A DNA stretch of 6,129 nt from Dehalococcoidales bacterium (GTDB taxonomy: Bacteria > Chloroflexota > Dehalococcoidia > Dehalococcoidales > UBA5760). Positions 1 through 6,129 of the stretch are shown one piece after another. Below the pieces are notes generated by a model that worked only from the letters and a program-made list of their open reading frames with translations, had not been told where the DNA came from and searched no databases. A program made the position numbers and the translations under genes. Position 1 is the first letter of the stretch; each line of letters starts with the position of its first letter. The DNA lies in assembly GCA_028710655.1 (NCBI GenBank), contig JAQTTS010000130.1, positions 1-6,129 on the forward strand, written 5' to 3'.

Positions 1-1
1 G

Positions 2-2500
2 ATGGGCATTGCTGATCGTGGTTTAGTCGAGCAGCTCACCGCGCAGGTCATTGCGCGTCTGGAGCAGCTGAGGCCCGTCTCCGCTGCGGAACAGCCCCTG
101 CCCGGGATGGAAGACCTGGTGCCCCGGTCTCAGCGCAAGCTGCCGCGCCTGCCCAGCGGTCCTGAAATTCAGGCTGTGGTGGATGAAATACTGGCCAGTA
201 AGGAACTGAAAGACAAAGGTAAAGAGTCAATACCCAAGGAGGAGGTCACACCCGAAATGCAAGCTGATACGGTTAAGCCGGAGATCAAGTCGTTAAGCGG
301 GGTCAGTCTTACCGAGAATGCCCTCCGTGTCCTGGAGAAGAGGTACTTGAAGAAAGATGCCAAGGGCTGTGTTGTTGAAACTCCGGAGGATATGTTTCGC
401 CGGGTAGCCGGTGCGATTGCCTTGGCTGAGCTTATCTATAACCCTGAGGCTGACGCCAAGGTAATTGAGGAGGAGTTCTACCGGTTGATGATCAGCCTCC
501 AGTTCCTGCCTAATTCCCCTACCCTGATGAATGCCGGTCGGGAACTGGGCCAGCTCTCTGCGTGCTTCGTCCTCCCTGTTGAGGACTCAATGGAGTCCAT
601 CTTTGATGCCGTGAAAAATACTGCCCTGATTCATAAGAGTGGCGGCGGGACCGGTTTTTCTTTTTCCAGACTCAGGCCGGAGGATGATAGAGTAGGCTCT
701 ACCGGTGGCGTCGCCAGCGGTCCGGTCTCCTTTATCCGTGCCTTTGATGTCGCTACTGATGTTATCAAACAGGGCGGGATGCGCCGCGGGGCGAATATGG
801 GTATCCTCAGTATTGACCACCCCGACATTCTGAGGTTTATTACGGCTAAGGAAGACCTTGCCTCTCTGACCAACTTTAATATCTCGGTAGCGGTGACCGG
901 TGAATTCATGGAGGCGGTCAAGGCTGGCACCGACTATAACCTGGTAAATCCGCATACCAGAGAGGTATCCGGTAGGCTCAATGCCAAGGAAGTGTTCGAC
1001 AAGCTGGTCAGCATGGCCTGGAAGACCGGGGACCCGGGCATTGTTTTCATTGACCGTATTAATGAGGATAATCCTACCCCGAAACTGGGCAGGATTGAAA
1101 GCACTAACCCCTGTGGCGAACAGCCCCTGCTCCCTTACGAATCGTGCAATCTGGGCTCGATTAACCTGTCACGCATGTTAATTCTCCGTGACGGGTCCTA
1201 CCGGATTGATTATCCCCATCTGAAGGAGGTAATCAGGACGGCAGTGCGCTTTCTGGATGATGTCATTGAGGTTAACAAGTTTCCTCTGCCCGCCATCGAG
1301 GAAATGACCAAAAAGACGAGGAAGATCGGCCTCGGGGTAATGGGATTTGCCGATATGTTAATCAAGCTGGATATTCCCTATGACTCGGAGGAGGCGCTGA
1401 AGGTCGCCTCTGATATCATGCAGTTTGTCACCGAGCAGTCGGCGAGGGCATCGGAGGAGCTGGCCGCTGAGCGGGGGGTCTTCCCCGCTTTTGACGGCAG
1501 TATTTATGATGTCCCCTCCGGGCCAAGGTTAAGGAACGCTTCCTGTACCACCATCGCCCCCACCGGCACACTGAGTATTATCGCCGGTTGCTCAAGCGGC
1601 ATCGAGCCCCTTTTTGCCCTGAGCTACAAGCGTAATATTCTGGATGGTGAGCAGTTCATCGAGGTAAACCCATGCTTTGAGGAGGTGGCCAAAAAGAGGG
1701 GATTCTATTCTGAAGAGCTTATGCGTAAGCTGGCCGATGGGGTCAGCCTCCGTGGTATTGAGGGTGTTCCGGATGATATCAAGAAAACCTTTGTTACCGC
1801 TCACGACATAAAGGCAGACTGGCACGTCAAGATGCAGGCTGCTTTTCAGAGGTTTACTCACAATGCGGTATCCAAAACGGTCAATTTCCCCAAGGAGGCT
1901 ACTCCTGAAGATATTGCCAGTGTCTATAGGATGGCCTATGAGGAAGGGCTGAAGGGGATAACCATCTACCGGGACGGCAGCCGGGAGGGACAGGTGTTGA
2001 CCACGGGCAAGACGAAGAAGGTCGAAAGTAAGGTATTGGTACCCAGAAAGCGGACCAAGACGACCTCAGGCGTTACTGAGAAAGTGACCACAGGCTGCGG
2101 TAATCTCTACGTCACGGTGAACTCGGATGACCAGGGTATCTGTGAGGTCTTCTCCAGTCTGGGTAAGACCGGAGGCTGTGCCTCAGCTCAGCTTGAGGCC
2201 ATCTGCCGGTTGATTTCCCTGGCCTTACGCTCCGGCGTCGATGTCGCCTCGATAGTAAGACAACTGCGCGGCATTCGCTGTCCGTCCATTGCCTGGGAGC
2301 AGGGCAAATCTATTCTCTCCTGTGCCGATGCCATTGCCAGCGTACTGGAGAAGCATACCACCGGCTACGATGGTAAACCGAGGTTGGAAGACTACGGCCT
2401 GGTCAAGAACCTGGCCGGGCAGTGTCCGGATTGTGGTAACCTGCTCGTTTATCAGGAGGGCTGCTTCGTCTGTCCGAGCTGCGGCTATACCAAGTGTTAG
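2..2500 (+). CDS. nrdJ: Adenosylcobalamin-dependent (class II) ribonucleotide reductase, possibly 5'-truncated by the window edge
   Basis: This cytoplasmic enzyme reduces ribonucleotides to deoxyribonucleotides, using adenosylcobalamin to make a thiyl radical, so it needs no oxygen and no separate radical subunit. The catalytic set is visible: N369, C371 (thiyl radical) and E373 in the NPCGEQ motif, with the redox cysteines C188 (in SACFVLP) and C382, 11 residues after C371 as in the Thermotoga maritima enzyme. Other conserved blocks are [10 protein letters not shown] (from K212), [10 protein letters not shown] (around M260) and APTGT (519-523). A TSCPD domain covers about 690-790. The C-terminus is a zinc-finger-like tail with C808, C811, C821, C824, C827 and C832; in class II enzymes such a tail is known to support turnover. 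The recognisable reductase core begins near residue 100. The first 100 residues are an extension with a predicted amphipathic helix (about 4-24) followed by a Pro/Lys/Glu-rich stretch, and no ATP-cone signature is seen. The ATG lies one base from the edge, so no ribosome binding site can be checked and the true start may lie upstream. The family call is firm; the start is not. Confidence 0.96.
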   Translation: MGIADRGLVEQLTAQVIARLEQLRPVSAAEQPLPGMEDLVPRSQRKLPRLPSGPEIQAVVDEILASKELKDKGKESIPKEEVTPEMQADTVKPEIKSLSGVSLTENALRVLEKRYLKKDAKGCVVETPEDMFRRVAGAIALAELIYNPEADAKVIEEEFYRLMISLQFLPNSPTLMNAGRELGQLSACFVLPVEDSMESIFDAVKNTALIHKSGGGTGFSFSRLRPEDDRVGSTGGVASGPVSFIRAFDVATDVIKQGGMRRGANMGILSIDHPDILRFITAKEDLASLTNFNISVAVTGEFMEAVKAGTDYNLVNPHTREVSGRLNAKEVFDKLVSMAWKTGDPGIVFIDRINEDNPTPKLGRIESTNPCGEQPLLPYESCNLGSINLSRMLILRDGSYRIDYPHLKEVIRTAVRFLDDVIEVNKFPLPAIEEMTKKTRKIGLGVMGFADMLIKLDIPYDSEEALKVASDIMQFVTEQSARASEELAAERGVFPAFDGSIYDVPSGPRLRNASCTTIAPTGTLSIIAGCSSGIEPLFALSYKRNILDGEQFIEVNPCFEEVAKKRGFYSEELMRKLADGVSLRGIEGVPDDIKKTFVTAHDIKADWHVKMQAAFQRFTHNAVSKTVNFPKEATPEDIASVYRMAYEEGLKGITIYRDGSREGQVLTTGKTKKVESKVLVPRKRTKTTSGVTEKVTTGCGNLYVTVNSDDQGICEVFSSLGKTGGCASAQLEAICRLISLALRSGVDVASIVRQLRGIRCPSIAWEQGKSILSCADAIASVLEKHTTGYDGKPRLEDYGLVKNLAGQCPDCGNLLVYQEGCFVCPSCGYTKC

Positions 2501-2521
2501 AGTATGAAGTCCTATTACCAT

Positions 2522-2527
2522 AAGGAG
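2522..2527 (+). promoter_or_regulatory. Ribosome binding site of the DUF3467 gene
   Basis: AAGGAG lies 7 bases before the ATG at 2535, a good Shine-Dalgarno match at normal spacing. It fixes the start of the small gene and supports it being a real, translated gene rather than a chance reading frame. Confidence 0.75.
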
Positions 2528-2534
2528 ATGCGGA

Positions 2535-2837
2535 ATGGATGAAAAGGCTAACAAGCAGCAGATAAAGATTGCCTTCCCGGAGGCTCTCCGGGGTGGGGTG
2601 TACGCCAATAACATGTTCGTTACCCACACCAGAGAGGAATTCATTCTGGATTTTATGATGGTGACCCCACCGGCCGGTTCGGTGACGGCGCGCGTGGTCA
2701 TCAGCCCCGGCCATATGAAAAGGATGGTCTCCGCTCTTAAAGATAACCTGAACAAATACGAGGCCAAGTTCGGCAAGCTGACCGAAGCCGTCGAGCCCGA
2801 CAAGCCACCGATGGGTTTCCACCCTTCATTAGAGTAG
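2535..2837 (+). CDS. DUF3467 family protein
   Basis: This is a 100-residue soluble protein of unknown function. The pattern of DUF3467 is clear: a start of the type QQIKIAFPEALRGGVYANN (residues 8-26), then the T-REEFILDF segment, a loop with TPPAG, a strand with ARVVISP and a closing helix HMKRMVSALKDNLNKYE. The length is typical of the family. No signal peptide, membrane segment, cysteine cluster or catalytic motif is seen. The start is supported by a strong ribosome binding site at 2522-2527. The gene follows nrdJ by 34 bases on the same strand and is probably co-transcribed with it. The context might hint at a link to nucleotide metabolism or to the downstream radical SAM protein, but that is inference. 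The 71 bases after it (2838-2908) hold no clear promoter or terminator. The family assignment comes from recalled sequence pattern, not from a search. Confidence 0.85.
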   Translation: MDEKANKQQIKIAFPEALRGGVYANNMFVTHTREEFILDFMMVTPPAGSVTARVVISPGHMKRMVSALKDNLNKYEAKFGKLTEAVEPDKPPMGFHPSLE

Positions 2838-2908
2838 GCGAGCAGTAGCGATAATCCCCCCGTTTCCTCAGTAGCTGCTGGAAGTAATCAATCCTGGTAA
2901 GTAGCTTT

Positions 2909-4507
2909 ATGATTTGGGATGAGATCAAAAAGGCAAGAAGTCGGCTTTCCCGGGAAGAGGGTGCCGTTATCAGGGACTGGGGAGGCAGGATTCCTATTGC
3001 CCTCGTCTATCCCAACTCCTATTATGTAGCCATGTCCTGCCTGGGGCTGCATGCCCTCTATCGTCTCCTCAATAGCTATGGCGGGGTCGTTTGTGAGAGG
3101 GTTTTTCGGGAAAGAGAGCATCAGGCCCGCCGGTTGTCTCCCTTTAGTCTGGAATCGCAGCGGCCGCTGACCGATTTCGCCGTGCTTGCCTTTTCCATCA
3201 GCTATGAAGTCGATTATATCAATGTGGTGGAGATTCTTAAGGCGAGTGGTATCCCGCTCTATGCCGGCGACCGCGATGGAAGACACCCCCTGGTTATTGC
3301 CGGAGGGCCCTGCGTCACGGCTAATCCGATACCCCTATCGCCGTTCTTTGACCTGTTATGTATCGGTGAGGGGGAGCCGATTGTACCGACTATGCTGCCG
3401 GTCCTGGCTGATGGTCTCGGTGGCGGGCGGCCTGAACTGCTTAGGGCGTTATCTTTGCTGCCGGGCATCTATGTACCGCAGTGCCCACCGGCAAATCCGG
3501 TAGTCCGCCGGTGGGCAGGTGACCTGGATGATTTTCCGGTTGCTTCTACTATAGTTACCGGAGATACCGAACTGGGTGATTTATACCTGCTTGAGGTGGG
3601 GCGGGGTTGCAACTGGGGGTGTCGTTTTTGTATGGTCAGCAGTACCTTTAGCCCTGTGCGTTTTCGCTCTATGGCCAGCCTGATAGCCCAGGCTGAGGAA
3701 GGGCTTAGATACCGGAGGCGTTTGGGGCTGGTTGGACCGGCTGTTGCCGACCATCCGCAAATAGAAGAGATAGCGGTCAGATTGCGGCAACTGGGAGCCG
3801 GACTGTCTTTGAGTTCGCTGCGAATGAAGCCTCTCTCCCGCATACTGTTGAGAGAGCTGGCCGGCGGGGAAGCACAGACCATTGCCTTTGCTCCGGAGGC
3901 CGGTTCTATGCGCCTGCGCCGGTTGATCAAAAAAGGAATCTCCGAAGACGATATCCTGAAAGCGATAGATATGGTTGCCGAGACGGGGGTGAAGCAGCTC
4001 AAGCTCTACTTTATGATTGGTCTGCCTTCGGAGACCGATGAGGATATCGAAGAGATTGTCCGGCTTGTCATCAGCAGTAAGGGCATCCTTGACCGTAAGC
4101 AAAGCGGCGCACGTGTCATTGTCAAAGCTGCCCCTTTTGTGCCCAAGGCAAGCACGCCCTTACAGTGGTTGCCGATGGCTCCGCTGGCTGTCTTGAATCA
4201 TCGGCTGTCTCGGCTCAAGAACAGCCTGCAGCCGAGGGGTATTAAGGTCAATAGCGAAAGCCCGGCCTGGAGCGAGGTTCAGGCGGTCTTCGCCCGCGGC
4301 GGCGCCGATGTGGCCGGGGTGCTGGCTGCTCTGGAAGAGGTGTCGCTATCCGGCTGGCGTAGGGCGGTGGCAAGTTGCCAGCCGGATGTTGATTTCTATG
4401 CTCACCAGACATGGCATACCGGTCAGAGATTGCCCTGGGCGATAATCGACTCCGGCATCGCAAAGGGCCGCCTGGAGCTTGAGTTAAACAGTGCTCTCTC
4501 GGGATAA
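2909..4507 (+). CDS. Radical SAM protein with B12-binding-like N-terminal domain, function unknown
   Basis: The 532-residue protein carries a 4Fe-4S cluster motif CxxxCxxC at C234, C238 and C241 within GRGCNWGCRFC, which marks it as a radical SAM enzyme using S-adenosylmethionine. The radical SAM barrel runs from about 225 to 440 and includes the AFAPEAGS and LKLYFMIGLPSETDED segments. Residues about 25-165 resemble the B12-binding fold placed before radical SAM domains (for example VYPNSYYVAMSCLGLHALY, and AGGP at 131-134), but no DxHxxG cobalamin-ligand motif is present. The C-terminus has LPW (508-510) followed by IDSGI (513-517), a signature I associate with the uncharacterised radical SAM family often fused or adjacent to DUF2344 (TIGR03960-like). 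No DUF2344 partner is visible here. The substrate cannot be told from sequence. The ATG at 2909 has no good Shine-Dalgarno sequence; it was chosen because homologous-looking sequence starts soon after it. It lies 71 bases downstream of the DUF3467 gene and may be in the same transcript. Confidence 0.9.
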   Translation: MIWDEIKKARSRLSREEGAVIRDWGGRIPIALVYPNSYYVAMSCLGLHALYRLLNSYGGVVCERVFREREHQARRLSPFSLESQRPLTDFAVLAFSISYEVDYINVVEILKASGIPLYAGDRDGRHPLVIAGGPCVTANPIPLSPFFDLLCIGEGEPIVPTMLPVLADGLGGGRPELLRALSLLPGIYVPQCPPANPVVRRWAGDLDDFPVASTIVTGDTELGDLYLLEVGRGCNWGCRFCMVSSTFSPVRFRSMASLIAQAEEGLRYRRRLGLVGPAVADHPQIEEIAVRLRQLGAGLSLSSLRMKPLSRILLRELAGGEAQTIAFAPEAGSMRLRRLIKKGISEDDILKAIDMVAETGVKQLKLYFMIGLPSETDEDIEEIVRLVISSKGILDRKQSGARVIVKAAPFVPKASTPLQWLPMAPLAVLNHRLSRLKNSLQPRGIKVNSESPAWSEVQAVFARGGADVAGVLAALEEVSLSGWRRAVASCQPDVDFYAHQTWHTGQRLPWAIIDSGIAKGRLELELNSALSG

Positions 4508-4520
4508 TTTGCTGTCCCGG
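4499..4520 (+). terminator. Possible hairpin across the stop codon of the radical SAM gene
   Basis: GGGATA (4501-4506) can pair with TGTCCC (4513-4518), extended outward by C4500-G4519 and a wobble pair 4499-4520, around a 6-base loop. It overlaps the TAA stop at 4505-4507. No T-run follows directly, so a factor-independent terminator is doubtful; it could instead stabilise the 3' end of the mRNA. Confidence 0.25.
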
Positions 4521-4534
4521 CAACACGGCGGCAG

Positions 4535-4560
4535 AAAAACGGGTAAATGTAAACGTTTTT
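4535..4560. terminator. Possible bidirectional terminator between convergent genes
   Basis: AAAAACG (4535-4541) is perfectly complementary to CGTTTTT (4554-4560), separated by a 12-base loop. The stem is symmetric, with an A-run on one side and a T-run on the other, so it would read as a weak hairpin with a U-run from either strand. It sits in the 116-base gap between the convergent radical SAM gene and purQ, where a shared terminator would be expected. The stem has only two G-C pairs, so the call rests mainly on position. Confidence 0.3.
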
Positions 4561-4623
4561 CAGGTTTTCGTACGGAAGCGTTGCTGTGAAAATGGAACCG
4601 GGCAACTGACGAGGCTGGTCTCT

Positions 4624-5391
4624 CTATATCCCCTTGGCCCACTTGACGGCGTTGAGAAAAATTGAAAATCCGTCCCCTTCTTTCGCGGCTCCCTCTCTGG
4701 TCCAGCGCGGGTGCTGGGTGCCGCGAATGTGGCGCTCGGGGTGTGGCATCAGGGCAAAGATGCGTCCTGATGTGTCACAGATGCCGGCGATATGTCCTTC
4801 GGAGCCGCTGGGGTCGTCGGGATATTCGGGATTGCTGTTTCCGTATTCATCGCAGTAGGTAAGAACTACACTCAAATCCGGCAGTGCGTTTCCGATGGTG
4901 ACTACCTTTCCTTCGCCGTTAGCCACTGGCAGGTACATGCGGTCAATACCTTCGGTAAAAACGCAGGAGCTGTTCTTATTCACCTTGAGGTATACCCAGC
5001 GGCACTCGAACCTGCCGGAATCGTTGGTGGAGAGAGTTATCGGCTGCTCTCCGCCGTCTCCGCCGGGCAAAAAACCGGCCTTAACCAGAACCTGAAAACC
5101 GTTGCAGATACCAAGTATCAGGCCACCCCTATCAATAAAACTGCGGATATCCTGCCCCAGATTTAGTTTGAGCTCATTGGCAAGCACCTTTCCGGCGCTG
5201 ATATCGTCGCCGTAGGTGAAGCCGCCGGGGATGACAAATATCTGGTAGTCGGAGAGCAGTACTTCACGACGGATTAACCGATTGATGTGGGTCGAGGTCA
5301 CATCAGCACTTGCCCGCTGAAAGGCAAATGCTGTTTCAGCATCGCAGTTGGTTCCGGGGCCGCGTAGTATCAACGTTCTTACCTTAGTCAT
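4624..5391 (-). CDS. purQ: Phosphoribosylformylglycinamidine synthase subunit PurQ (glutaminase)
   Basis: PurQ is a class I glutamine amidotransferase that releases ammonia from glutamine and passes it to PurL, which turns FGAR into FGAM in de novo purine synthesis. The N-terminus LRGPGTNCDAET is typical, as is PGGFTYGDDISAG (from about residue 55). The nucleophile is C96 in GICNGFQ, and the rest of the triad is H217 and E219 in MPHPER. At 255 residues it is longer than the Bacillus type (about 227) and ends with the QHPRWTREG...GDGFSIFLNAV segment found in the longer PurQ group. The protein is soluble and cytoplasmic. Its ATG lies 6 bases after the purL stop codon, so the pair is almost certainly one operon and may be translationally coupled; no strong ribosome binding site is seen. 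It is the last gene of its transcript in this window. All catalytic residues are intact. Confidence 0.97.
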   Translation of the reverse strand: MTKVRTLILRGPGTNCDAETAFAFQRASADVTSTHINRLIRREVLLSDYQIFVIPGGFTYGDDISAGKVLANELKLNLGQDIRSFIDRGGLILGICNGFQVLVKAGFLPGGDGGEQPITLSTNDSGRFECRWVYLKVNKNSSCVFTEGIDRMYLPVANGEGKVVTIGNALPDLSVVLTYCDEYGNSNPEYPDDPSGSEGHIAGICDTSGRIFALMPHPERHIRGTQHPRWTREGAAKEGDGFSIFLNAVKWAKGI

Positions 5392-5397
5392 CTGCTG

Positions 5398-6129
5398 CTA
5401 CCAACGGATCGGCTTTTGCCAGGCCTCCTTGAGTTCGTTGATTTTCTGCTCAAGAACCCGTTTACCACCCCGACCGTAGATTTCCAGGGTCTCAGAGTCG
5501 GTAACCTGACCGATAGAGGCCAGGTTAATACTCTCCTTCATAATCTCGATAAACTGCTCTTCATCATCGGGTGCCACCTCGACCAGAAAACGGCTGTTTG
5601 ATTCCGAGAATAGGATGAAATCGTCCCGGTTCACCGGCTCACCCAGGGGTACGTGCTTCAGGTGAACCAGCGCGCCCAGCCCTCCGGCAAACGCCATCTC
5701 GGCGACGGCTACCCCGATACCGCCTTCGCTACAGTCGTGGCAGGCCCTGACCAGTCCTTTTGCAGTGGCCGTGGCGAGCCGCTCCATCAGCCATTTTGCC
5801 TGATGCGGTCTTACCCGGGGCACGCTATTTCCGGTAAGATGATAGAGCCTCAGGTATTCCGAGCCGCCCATCTCGTTCCAGGTGGTGCCGACAATGTAAA
5901 TCAGGTTGCCGGAATTTTTAAAGTCCATTGATACTGCCCGGTTAACATCGTCCATCACGCCGATTGCTGAGATGAGCAGGGTGTGGGGGATAGAGATAAC
6001 CTTACCCTCATCTTCAAACTCGTTATAGAGGCTATCCTTCCCGGAGATGAAGGGGGTATCGTAGATGACTGCCATATCATAGCAGGCTTGGGCTGCTCTG
6101 ACCAGGGCGCCTAGGATATCCGGTTGCCG
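5398..6129 (-). CDS. purL: Phosphoribosylformylglycinamidine synthase subunit PurL, C-terminal part (5' end outside window)
   Basis: PurL is the ATP-dependent synthetase subunit that aminates FGAR to FGAM with ammonia supplied by PurQ. Only the last 243 codons are visible. The reading frame stays open to the right edge: 18 codons before the first visible methionine (at 6075) read RQPDILGALVRAAQACYD, which matches the family and shows that this methionine is internal. Seen next are the TPFISGKDSLYNEF motif, the SAIGVMDD strand, and the HDCSEGGIGVAVAEMAFAG motif (histidine codon at 5739-5737) typical of the second AIRS-type C-terminal ATP-binding half. The frame ends with KPIRW and a TAG stop 6 bases before purQ. 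No PurS gene or domain is visible here; it could lie upstream or elsewhere. Nothing appears broken; the truncation is due to the window edge. Confidence 0.96.
   Translation of the reverse strand, partial: RQPDILGALVRAAQACYDMAVIYDTPFISGKDSLYNEFEDEGKVISIPHTLLISAIGVMDDVNRAVSMDFKNSGNLIYIVGTTWNEMGGSEYLRLYHLTGNSVPRVRPHQAKWLMERLATATAKGLVRACHDCSEGGIGVAVAEMAFAGGLGALVHLKHVPLGEPVNRDDFILFSESNSRFLVEVAPDDEEQFIEIMKESINLASIGQVTDSETLEIYGRGGKRVLEQKINELKEAWQKPIRW

Noticed and set aside
2225..2803. A 192-codon open frame on the minus strand spanning the end of nrdJ and the DUF3467 gene
   Set aside because: It is antisense to two confidently identified genes, has no recognisable domain, and its composition reads as a shadow of the plus-strand coding.
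2841..2879. Inverted repeat AGCAG/CTGCT between the DUF3467 gene and the radical SAM gene
   Set aside because: The stem is only 5 to 6 pairs around a loop of nearly 30 bases with no T-run; this is expected by chance.
3469..4102. Two overlapping minus-strand open frames of 177 and 173 codons inside the radical SAM gene
   Set aside because: Both lie opposite the conserved radical SAM core and overlap each other in different frames; they are rich in Arg, Ser and Pro in the manner of antisense shadows and show no family pattern.
4580..4606. Inverted repeat GTTGC/GCAAC near the 3' end of purQ
   Set aside because: It is a five-pair stem with a 17-base loop and no T-run on either side, too weak to call a terminator.
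4634..5166. Plus-strand open frames opposite purQ
   Set aside because: They are antisense to an intact purQ with all catalytic residues and have no recognisable protein pattern.
6073..6075. Methionine codon at 6075 as the start of the purL gene
   Set aside because: The frame continues open to the window edge, and the 18 codons upstream match conserved PurL sequence, so this methionine is internal.

Overview
The window looks like ordinary chromosomal housekeeping DNA, with dense gene packing and moderately high GC by eye. It holds five protein genes in two convergent groups. I saw no mobile element, CRISPR array, tRNA or rRNA. The best guess for the host is an anaerobic or facultative bacterium that depends on cobalamin, because its ribonucleotide reductase is the B12-dependent class II enzyme. 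The overall gene types would suit a Dehalococcoidia-like Chloroflexota, but that is an impression from family resemblance and I could not test it.

Left group, plus strand. It starts with a nearly complete or complete class II ribonucleotide reductase (nrdJ) that runs from the left edge to 2500. All its catalytic residues are present, together with a TSCPD domain and a cysteine-rich C-terminal zinc finger. After 34 bases comes a 100-residue DUF3467 protein (2535-2837) with a clear ribosome binding site. After another 71 bases comes a 532-residue radical SAM protein with a B12-binding-like N-terminal domain (2909-4507), whose function is unknown. The three genes point the same way and may be co-transcribed.

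Middle, 4508-4623. This 116-base convergent gap holds two weak inverted repeats, one spanning the stop codon of the radical SAM gene. Together they may end transcription from both sides.

Right group, minus strand. purL enters from the right edge (only its C-terminal 243 codons are visible) and is followed after 6 bases by purQ. They encode the synthetase and glutaminase subunits of phosphoribosylformylglycinamidine synthase, the fourth step of de novo purine synthesis. The two groups share a broad nucleotide theme: purine synthesis on one side and deoxyribonucleotide production on the other. They are convergent, so they do not form one operon.

I did not find a convincing undescribed system. 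The points most worth a second look are the roughly 100-residue N-terminal extension of NrdJ, the DUF3467 gene directly behind nrdJ, and the unassigned radical SAM protein whose B12-like domain lacks the usual cobalamin-ligand motif.
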